Source: Anaerolineales bacterium (GTDB lineage Bacteria > Chloroflexota > Anaerolineae > Anaerolineales > E44-bin32). Taken from it: a stretch of DNA of 8,426 nt. Shown here piece by piece: positions 1 through 4,948 of the stretch; the stretch's first letter is position 1; each line of letters opens with the position of its first letter. The position numbers were made by a program, and so were the translations under genes. A model generated the notes under the pieces. That model ran no database searches, had not been told where the DNA came from, and saw only the letters and a list, made by a program, of their open reading frames with translations. The stretch is taken from contig JAHFAU010000081.1 of the NCBI GenBank assembly GCA_023250385.1, positions 1 through 8,426 of the forward strand, read 5' to 3'.

Positions 1-48
1 TCCTTCGATTCTGATGATCGGGTGACCGCGCTGCTGCGCCGAGCCTGA
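1..48 (+). CDS. Possible 3' end of an unidentified gene (partial)
   Basis: Frame 1 is open from the window edge to a TGA at 46-48 and would encode the C-terminal tail SFDSDDRVTALLRRA. The other two + frames close within the first 25 bases. The TGA abuts the TAA of the convergent minus-strand gene (complement of 49-51), so the two genes would end tail to tail with no spacer. Fifteen codons are too few to recognise a family, and an open frame this short can occur by chance in GC-rich DNA. Function unknown. Confidence 0.3.
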   Translation, partial: SFDSDDRVTALLRRA

Positions 49-912
49 TTAGCCTGCAGGCGTCGGCGTCTTGGGAGGCTTCGGGGTCTTGTCGTTCACG
101 CGAGGCGGCTTGTCCTCTTCCAGGTCTGCGCCGAGGGTTTTCTTCGACTGACCGGGGGAATTCTTGTCCGGGTCCCGTCCCGGCTCGGTGTGGTCGATCT
201 TTGTCTTCGTCTGGCGCGATTTATCCAACGCCCCGCTAATCGCGGGCCTGGCCGCTTCGGGCGCTTTGGCCAGTACTCTCAGCAGCGCCTCCTCATGGGC
301 ATCCATGGCGATGCCAAGGTTCCCTAAGCTGTCCGAATCCACTCCGGCAGCTGCCAGGGCCTCATCAACCGTCGCCTCATAAGCCTCGAGCGCGGTCTCG
401 AGGTCATCCTCCCGTCCAAGCGCCGCCAGTCTTTCGGCCTCGTCCAATCTGCGCTGGGCAAATCGGAGCAGTAGACCCGTGTCGCCGCGCGCGGTCGGGT
501 TGATTGCCAACGCCGCTCGCTCCAAACCTCGTTTCACCCCGTATAGGGGGTCACCCGGCAGCGAGTCGCCGGCGGCGTAGGCCGCGCCGAAACTCACCAC
601 CAATAACCCTAGCGCAATTAGCGCGCTCGCCAACGAGGGGGCCGGGCGCCAGGTTGCGCTTCCGGCCGGGCGGCGGGCCGCTGTGGCTGAGACCTGTTGC
701 GACCGGATCCGAGCCTCAATTCGGATCCGCGAGGATCCAGCAAACGCCTCGCTCAGTCCGGCCGGCGCCAAGCTTTGGCGTGCCAGCGCGGCCGTCCGCA
801 GCAGGGAAGCCAGTACGGGCGCCTGCTCAGGAAATTCTTGCAAACAATCCTGCAGGCTGCCCTCCTGGCTCTGGATCCGGTCTAGACAAAGATCGAGCAG
901 CTCGGCGTTCAC
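49..912 (-). CDS. DUF5667-like single-pass membrane protein, putative regulator of the adjacent ECF sigma factor
   Basis: I place the start at GTG 912, giving 287 aa. It lies 1 nt after the sigma-factor stop and is preceded by GAAGG about 8 nt upstream; the first residues VNAELLDLCLDRI resemble the usual start of this family. A GTG at 951 would add 13 residues. Residues about 1-50 form a helical cytoplasmic segment (LDLCLDRI, then LQDCLQEFPEQAP). Residues about 91-114 are one hydrophobic membrane helix. It is followed by SLPGDPLYGVKRGLERAAL (117-135), the signature I associate with DUF5667, then a charged, probably coiled helical region (about 145-230) and a Lys/Pro/Thr-rich tail ending KTPTPAG. 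No HxxxCxxC zinc anti-sigma motif is visible. DUF5667 proteins commonly follow ECF sigma genes in Chloroflexota and Actinobacteria. An anti-sigma or sensor role is inferred from gene order and topology. The tight junction implies translational coupling. Confidence 0.65.
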   Translation of the reverse strand: MNAELLDLCLDRIQSQEGSLQDCLQEFPEQAPVLASLLRTAALARQSLAPAGLSEAFAGSSRIRIEARIRSQQVSATAARRPAGSATWRPAPSLASALIALGLLVVSFGAAYAAGDSLPGDPLYGVKRGLERAALAINPTARGDTGLLLRFAQRRLDEAERLAALGREDDLETALEAYEATVDEALAAAGVDSDSLGNLGIAMDAHEEALLRVLAKAPEAARPAISGALDKSRQTKTKIDHTEPGRDPDKNSPGQSKKTLGADLEEDKPPRVNDKTPKPPKTPTPAG

Positions 913-913
913 T

Positions 914-1474
914 TCAATCGCCTTCAACTCCGACCTGGCCCCGCAGCGCACTCAAGGCCCGATGCAGCAGCACTCGCACCGCGCCTGGGCTGCGTCCCAT
1001 CCAGGCCGCCACGGTCGGGGTGGGGAGTTCGAGCACCACGCGTAAGCGGATCACCTCTTGGTAGTCCTCCGGAAGCCGACCCAGCGCTTTGGCAATCTGC
1101 TGGAATTGCTCCTTCCGTGCGACCTGCTCCAGGAGCTCGGGCTCCTCCGCCGGGGTATCAACAGTTTCGTCGAGGCCGAACGTCGGAGTTCGGCTTCGGT
1201 AGTGATCCACGAGGAGATTGCGCGCCACCTGATGGAGGTAGGCGGAAAATGGGTGACCGCGCTCCCTGTATCGATCCAGCGCCTCGAAGGAGCGAAGGAA
1301 AGTGGCTTCGCACAGGTCCTCGGCATCGGCTTGGGTGTCCACCCGCATTCGGATATATCGATAGATCCGGTCTGAATATCGCTCATACAGGTCTCCGAAC
1401 GCCTCAACCTGCCCGTTCTTGGCTCGGGCGACAAGCTCAGGGTCGCCCGGCGGCGTTCCTTCAACTCTACTCAT
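914..1474 (-). CDS. ECF-type RNA polymerase sigma factor (sigma70 family)
   Basis: This 186-aa protein has the compact two-domain build of ECF sigma factors, which direct RNA polymerase to stress or envelope promoters. Region 2 spans about residues 14-95: LVARAKNGQVEAFGDLYERY, then DAEDLCEATFLRSFEAL (core-binding and -10 recognition) and FSAYLHQVARNLLVDHYR. After a short acidic linker (about 100-118), region 4 spans about 120-178 with LGRLPEDYQEVIRLRVV and a helix-turn-helix AAWMGRSPGAVRVLLHRAL that reads the -35 element. The start is ATG 1474; there is no convincing Shine-Dalgarno directly upstream, so the start is less certain than the family call. The stop (complement of 914-916) is 1 nt from the GTG chosen for the DUF5667-like gene, so the pair is almost certainly co-transcribed. 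It is transcribed divergently from the kinase operon. I do not assign it to a numbered ECF group. Confidence 0.93.
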   Translation of the reverse strand: MSRVEGTPPGDPELVARAKNGQVEAFGDLYERYSDRIYRYIRMRVDTQADAEDLCEATFLRSFEALDRYRERGHPFSAYLHQVARNLLVDHYRSRTPTFGLDETVDTPAEEPELLEQVARKEQFQQIAKALGRLPEDYQEVIRLRVVLELPTPTVAAWMGRSPGAVRVLLHRALSALRGQVGVEGD

Positions 1475-1574
1475 GACAACGCGGATCGGGTGGTTTTGTT
1501 ACGGCAGCGATCTCCGGCTTTCCGAATTCAAGGGGGCGGCGCTTAGGTAGGAGAAAGGTCATACGAGCTGGTTG

Positions 1575-1602
1575 TAACGCTACCCTATTCGGGCAGTTCT
1601 CC
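1575..1602 (-). promoter_or_regulatory. Candidate ECF-type promoter for the sigma/DUF5667 unit
   Basis: On the minus strand GGAGAACT (1602-1595) is followed, 16 nt after its AAC core, by CGTTA (1579-1575). This fits the general ECF pattern of a -35 with an AAC core and a -10 beginning CGT at 16-17 nt. Transcription would begin near 1568, giving a leader of roughly 95 nt before ATG 1474. Autoregulation by the encoded sigma factor is common in this class, but here it is an inference; short motifs like this occur by chance. Confidence 0.3.
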
Positions 1603-1609
1603 AAATAGG
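1583..1609. repeat. Short inverted repeat overlapping the candidate sigma promoter
   Basis: CCTATT (1583-1588) and AATAGG (1604-1609) are exact inverted arms of 6 bp separated by 15 nt. The arms flank the -35 box and part of the spacer of the candidate ECF promoter, a position where a dimeric regulator could bind. Arms this short could arise by chance. Confidence 0.25.
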
Positions 1610-1741
1610 ACGACGAAACTACGATGCGTGCAAGTGGTGGGCCCGCCGGAGTTCCCCTGTGGGACGGCAGTCCGGGATTGACTTGTACCATCGCACCGAC
1701 CTGCTGCTCTCGCCTTGCTCGGATTGCCGCAGGGTAACCCT

Positions 1742-1748
1742 GGGAGAG
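1742..1748 (+). promoter_or_regulatory. Ribosome binding site of the pseudokinase gene
   Basis: GGGAGAG ends 4 nt before ATG 1753, and its GGAG core is 6 nt from it. This supports ATG 1753 as the start; the next candidates in frame lie within the kinase-like fold. Confidence 0.6.
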
Positions 1749-1752
1749 TCCG

Positions 1753-3201
1753 ATGGCAAGTTCGCAGGCAAACCAGCTCACGGGATTTCAGCTCGAAGTA
1801 CGGCTGCACGGCCCATCGCTTTTCTCACCGGCCGATTCCGCCGAGCTCCGAAGCTCGACGGTTTACAAAGCAACCCACGTCAACCGGGAAGGATTCCAGG
1901 CGATCAAAGTCTTCCCGGCGGGTCTCGATCCCGACCGACAGCTTCGGCCGCTACGTGAGTCGCTATCGCGGGTTGCCCAGCTTCAGCATCCGGGCATTCC
2001 GCCCATCCTAGGATCGGGAATGTTCGAGGGGCGGCCGTATATCGTGCTGCCCTTCCTGGGCGCTGGCAATCTGTCAGATCGCTACGCCTCGGGCTTGGCT
2101 AGGTCGCTGCATCCCGGTCAGGTGCTGGATGAACTCGCGGCCGCGCTCGACCATGCCCACAAGCATGGGGTGGTCCACGGGCATCTGCGCCCGTCCAGCG
2201 TGCTCTTCGACGAAGAGAGCGGAGGAGTCCGGCTGGTCGGATTGGGCGAAGAGGCTGTTCAGTCGAAACAGCCCGAGCCGACCGCGCCCGGTGACTCGGA
2301 GCAAGAAGCTTACCGGTCGCCTGAAGTGAGATCCGGCGGCCCGGCGACCCCACGGTCTGATCAGTACTCATTTGGGGTGGTGGCGCTCGAGCTGCTCAGT
2401 CAGAAGCCGGCCCGGAGTGCGTTAGCCGCCCTGCAAAGCCCCGTGGAGGCTGGCCCGGCGGGGACGAAGGGTGGAAGCGCAGTCCTTCATCCCGACGTCG
2501 CCTCAACCCTCGCGCGAGCCACTGCCGAAGATCCTCTGCGGCGCTTTGCGACGGTCGGAGAAGCGAATCGGGCGCTGCAAATCGCGCTTGGCTACCTGCC
2601 GCCCGATGCGAAGGCCGAACCAGAACCGCAGCCCGTCGGGCCGCCGAGGCCGGTTCGTAGGCGGAGACGGCTAGGGTTCGCTTGGATCCTTCTCTTGATG
2701 TGCTTGCTGGGATCGGTCGTCACCATCCCCGCCTTTTCTGCAGGGCTGCTTAAGCTTCCGGGAGGCGGCTCGGAGGCCGTATCGACTCCCTCGGCCCCGG
2801 GGGTTGATGCGGGTCCCGCGATTCTACTGCCCACTGAGAATGGCCAGTCCCCCGGAGAGGGGGAACCGCTCGCGGGGCCGGTCGGGAATACCCTCCCAGC
2901 TGCGGATTCGGCCGGTCTCCCCAACGCACAGCCGGGTCCGACCGCCACTCCGTTGGCGCCGGGCGGCTATCCGATGGGACCGACCGCTACGCCTGCGGCC
3001 GCCACCGAACTGTCCAGCCCAACTGCGACCTCGGCCGGGCCGGAGACGCCGACCGCCACCAGCGTTGCGCCGCCGACCAACCCACCGCCAACCTCAACGA
3101 ATCCCCCACCTACGCCAACGAACCCACCCGCGCCGGATATCAATCCTAATAAGTGCAAGAGTGACCCAACCCACAAAAACTACTGCACCCCCACTCCGTG
3201 A
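1753..3201 (+). CDS. Transmembrane Ser/Thr pseudokinase with Pro/Thr-rich extracellular tail
   Basis: This 482-aa protein keeps the PknB-like kinase fold but lacks its catalytic residues. Retained: the VAIK-type Lys (QAIKVF, K52), the hinge YIVLPFLGAGNLSDR (96-110), YRSPE of the APE region (187-191), DQYSFGVVALELLS (203-216) with its structural Asp, and the late Arg in PLRRFAT (R264). Lost: the GxGxxG loop (replaced by a longer GPSLFSPADSAELRSST); the HRDxKPxN loop, which reads HGHLRPSS (142-149), so Asp becomes His, Lys becomes Arg and Asn becomes Ser; and DFG, which reads GLG (163-165). The alpha-C Glu aligns with Ser70, with E69 next to it. It should be catalytically dead, although nucleotide binding through K52 is possible. 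An RRRRR stretch precedes one membrane helix (about 308-330), then a Pro/Thr linker ends with a CX9C pair (C468, C478). It is first in a likely operon with the PKD protein and an active kinase, suggesting a scaffold, allosteric or decoy role. Confidence 0.88.
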   Translation: MASSQANQLTGFQLEVRLHGPSLFSPADSAELRSSTVYKATHVNREGFQAIKVFPAGLDPDRQLRPLRESLSRVAQLQHPGIPPILGSGMFEGRPYIVLPFLGAGNLSDRYASGLARSLHPGQVLDELAAALDHAHKHGVVHGHLRPSSVLFDEESGGVRLVGLGEEAVQSKQPEPTAPGDSEQEAYRSPEVRSGGPATPRSDQYSFGVVALELLSQKPARSALAALQSPVEAGPAGTKGGSAVLHPDVASTLARATAEDPLRRFATVGEANRALQIALGYLPPDAKAEPEPQPVGPPRPVRRRRRLGFAWILLLMCLLGSVVTIPAFSAGLLKLPGGGSEAVSTPSAPGVDAGPAILLPTENGQSPGEGEPLAGPVGNTLPAADSAGLPNAQPGPTATPLAPGGYPMGPTATPAAATELSSPTATSAGPETPTATSVAPPTNPPPTSTNPPPTPTNPPAPDINPNKCKSDPTHKNYCTPTP

Positions 3202-3240
3202 CCCTAGAACACCATGTCGATCTTCGCGCACCAAGCCCAA

Positions 3241-3247
3241 GAAAGGA
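3241..3247 (+). promoter_or_regulatory. Ribosome binding site of the PKD-protein gene
   Basis: GAAAGGA sits 7 nt before ATG 3255. It decides this start over the upstream in-frame GTG at 3198, which has no such site and would place 19 polar residues in front of the signal peptide. Confidence 0.65.
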
Positions 3248-3254
3248 TAATCAA

Positions 3255-4907
3255 ATGACTGTTGAGCGGATCATAGGCGGCAGTTTGGCGGTGATCCTTG
3301 CCCTGCTTCCAGCCGGAGCGCTGGCCCAGGGGGAGCTTGCCGTCACCGTGGAGACTTCCGTCAATTGCAACATGGCAACTTTCCAAGCCATCGTGGAAGG
3401 AGGCGCAAGCCCGTACTCGCTGACCTGGGACTTTGGAGATTCCGAACTGCTATCCCAGGAGGATATATCGGGGTTCCCGATCGAGGTCGTGCGCGCTTAT
3501 CCCTCCCAGGGAGAGTACTCATGGATTCTGGCGGCCATGGATGCTCAAGGGGCGACCGGGAAGGCCAGCGGCACGATCCTGATTGAAGGACCGTCGGTCA
3601 ACCTGGTCAGCGACCCGTTCCCTCCATTGCTGATCTTGGAAGCCGGGTCGGCGACCGCCAGCTTCACCGCCGAAGTCGAGGGCGGCCAGCCCCCGTACAA
3701 CTTTGTCTGGGACCTGAATGGCGACGGCCAACCTGAGGCGGGCGGCGATCTTCGACAGGCCGCTTTCACCTATACGCAGCCCGGCGAGTACCTGGCTATG
3801 GTCCGGGTTGAAGACGCCTGTGGTCTGGTGGCTGAGGACACGCTGCCGGTGGTGGTGATCGATCCCGAGCAAGCGGCTTGCCATCCGATGGCCCAGCGCA
3901 TTGCAGACGCGGTCAACACCTTGTTTCCCAGTCAGGCGGGGCAGGTCTATACCTGCGAAGAAATCTACGACATCTTCACCGGCGGCCTCACCGGTTCCCA
4001 GGTCGGCTTTGGACGGATGTGGCATGCCTACCAGCTCAGCCTCACGATCCAGGACCTGACCTGGGAAGAGATTCGCGATTGGCATCTGGATGGGAATGGC
4101 TGGGGGCTGCTGGTTCAACTTGATCGGTTCGCCGAGACGCTCGACCAGATCGGAATCCGGGAACTTATCGATCTGGTCACCAGTGGGGAGGCCAGCGTCA
4201 ATGACATCCGCACCGCGGTCCGGGCCGTAGTCCGGTATGAAGCCGACTTCAACGACGCATTGGCCCGCTTGACGGAAGGCGCCTCGCCTGGTGCGCTCTC
4301 AAGATTCTATCGGACCGCCCAAGAGCTGGGTCTGGAGCCGGGCGCGCTCGATGAAGTGCTGGCCGGAGGAGTCACCCTGAACGAGCTGGGGCATGCCGCC
4401 CGGTTCGCCGAGCGGACAGGTGCCGATTGGTCCGAGGTGGCTCAGGCCCACGCCTCCGGATTCAGCTGGGGCGAGATCGGCCAAGCTGAACGGCTGGCCG
4501 GCGAAGGTGGCAACTGGATGGACGTTCTCCAGGTCGGGGTCCGTGAGTTCCGGAATCAACTGCGTGAGCAGACTCAGTCTGAGCGCAGCGCGGCCCGGCT
4601 CGCACGGCAAGCCGAGAGCCTGGCCGGGCAATACGGACGGAGCACGGACGATGTGCTCGGGCTCTATCACGGCGCATGCGCCGAGGATTGGAAATGTGTG
4701 CGCGAGCAACTGAGAGACCAGTCCCAGTCCGAGCAACAGATCGGTCAGAATCAGCGGACTGCGGAACGACTTGCTGGGCAGTATGGAGTGTCGGCGACGG
4801 AGGTGTTGGCCATGTATGACGGTACCTGTCAAGGGGATTGGAGCTGCGTGCGGGCCGCCCTCCGCCAGGGCTCGGACCGCGAGCCGGGTCGGCAACATAC
4901 GCACTAG
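3255..4907 (+). CDS. Secreted PKD-domain protein with helical C-terminal tandem repeats
   Basis: I chose ATG 3255 (550 aa): GAAAGGA lies 7 nt upstream and the protein then begins with a clean signal peptide (hydrophobic GGSLAVILALLPAGALA, likely cleavage after ALA24). A GTG at 3198 overlapping the previous stop would bury the signal. Residues about 26-110 form a first PKD-like beta-sandwich (YSLTWDFGDSE, then GEYSWILAAMDAQG). Residues about 114-203 form a second (YNFVWDLNGDGQ, then PGEYLAMVRVEDACG); its DLNGDG resembles a calcium-binding loop. From about 208 the protein is helical, with recurring Trp-x-[ED]-[IV] turns (TWEEI, DWSEV, SWGEI, NWMDV). It ends in two 50-residue repeats (436-485, 486-535), each with a CX5C pair. 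PKD domains usually mediate extracellular binding. No catalytic motif or anchor is visible. It lies between two kinase-fold receptors, so a ligand or accessory role is possible. I do not recognise the helical part. Confidence 0.85.
   Translation: MTVERIIGGSLAVILALLPAGALAQGELAVTVETSVNCNMATFQAIVEGGASPYSLTWDFGDSELLSQEDISGFPIEVVRAYPSQGEYSWILAAMDAQGATGKASGTILIEGPSVNLVSDPFPPLLILEAGSATASFTAEVEGGQPPYNFVWDLNGDGQPEAGGDLRQAAFTYTQPGEYLAMVRVEDACGLVAEDTLPVVVIDPEQAACHPMAQRIADAVNTLFPSQAGQVYTCEEIYDIFTGGLTGSQVGFGRMWHAYQLSLTIQDLTWEEIRDWHLDGNGWGLLVQLDRFAETLDQIGIRELIDLVTSGEASVNDIRTAVRAVVRYEADFNDALARLTEGASPGALSRFYRTAQELGLEPGALDEVLAGGVTLNELGHAARFAERTGADWSEVAQAHASGFSWGEIGQAERLAGEGGNWMDVLQVGVREFRNQLREQTQSERSAARLARQAESLAGQYGRSTDDVLGLYHGACAEDWKCVREQLRDQSQSEQQIGQNQRTAERLAGQYGVSATEVLAMYDGTCQGDWSCVRAALRQGSDREPGRQHTH
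4560..4859 (+). repeat. Two 150-bp in-frame tandem repeats in the PKD-protein gene
   Basis: Units 4560-4709 and 4710-4859 encode 50 residues each. Matching blocks are LREQTQSE / LRDQSQSE, AESLAGQYG / AERLAGQYG, DDVLGLYHGAC / TEVLAMYDGTC and DWKCVREQL / DWSCVRAAL. Trp and both Cys (475/481 and 525/531) are conserved at the same spacing. The DNA has diverged more than the protein, which points to an old duplication kept by selection. Confidence 0.85.
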
Positions 4908-4935
4908 CAGCTTGCTCAGCGGCCGCCCTGCAGCG

Positions 4936-4941
4936 TAGGGA
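4936..4941 (+). promoter_or_regulatory. Ribosome binding site of the second kinase-fold gene
   Basis: TAGGGA ends 7 nt before ATG 4949. It supports this start over in-frame starts further upstream, such as GTG 4838, which would overlap the PKD gene by about 70 nt and add a non-conserved leader. Confidence 0.55.
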
Positions 4942-4948
4942 TTCCCAG

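Larger units (their letters stand above)
1475..1752. other. Divergent intergenic spacer between the sigma gene and the pseudokinase operon
   Basis: This 278-bp spacer lies between two divergently transcribed starts and so should hold promoters in both directions. I see an ECF-like promoter on the minus strand (1575-1602) with an inverted repeat overlapping it, and a Shine-Dalgarno (GGGAGAG, 1742-1748) for the + strand gene. For the + strand I found no convincing -10/-35 pair. TTGACT at 1678-1683 lacks a matching -10 at 16-18 nt. Antisense reading frames cross the spacer but have no family features. Confidence 0.6.

Noticed and set aside
705..738. Three GGATCC sites within 34 bp
   Set aside because: They encode Arg-Ile/Arg-Ser codons in the DUF5667-like gene (SRIRIEARIRS) and use a common GC-rich codon pair; no evidence of a functional site.
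504..1064. Plus-strand open frame of 186 codons across the DUF5667-like and sigma genes
   Set aside because: Arg/Pro/Ser-rich low-complexity translation spanning two well-supported genes on the other strand; an antisense shadow.
1342..1371. Near-palindrome around GGATATATCGATAGATCC
   Set aside because: It is imperfect and lies inside region 2 coding sequence of the sigma factor, where the codons explain it.
1678..1683. TTGACT as a -35 box for the pseudokinase operon
   Set aside because: No acceptable -10 lies 16-18 nt downstream (CTGCTG at the expected place), so I do not call a promoter.
2804..3250. Plus-strand frame rich in Arg and Pro overlapping the pseudokinase tail
   Set aside because: It is the shifted reading of the Pro/Thr linker codons and has no start signal or domain.
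3519..4904. Minus-strand open frames of about 200 codons (3519-4118 and 4299-4904)
   Set aside because: They lie opposite the PKD and repeat regions of a gene with signal peptide, ribosome binding site and domain support; they have no recognisable domains of their own.
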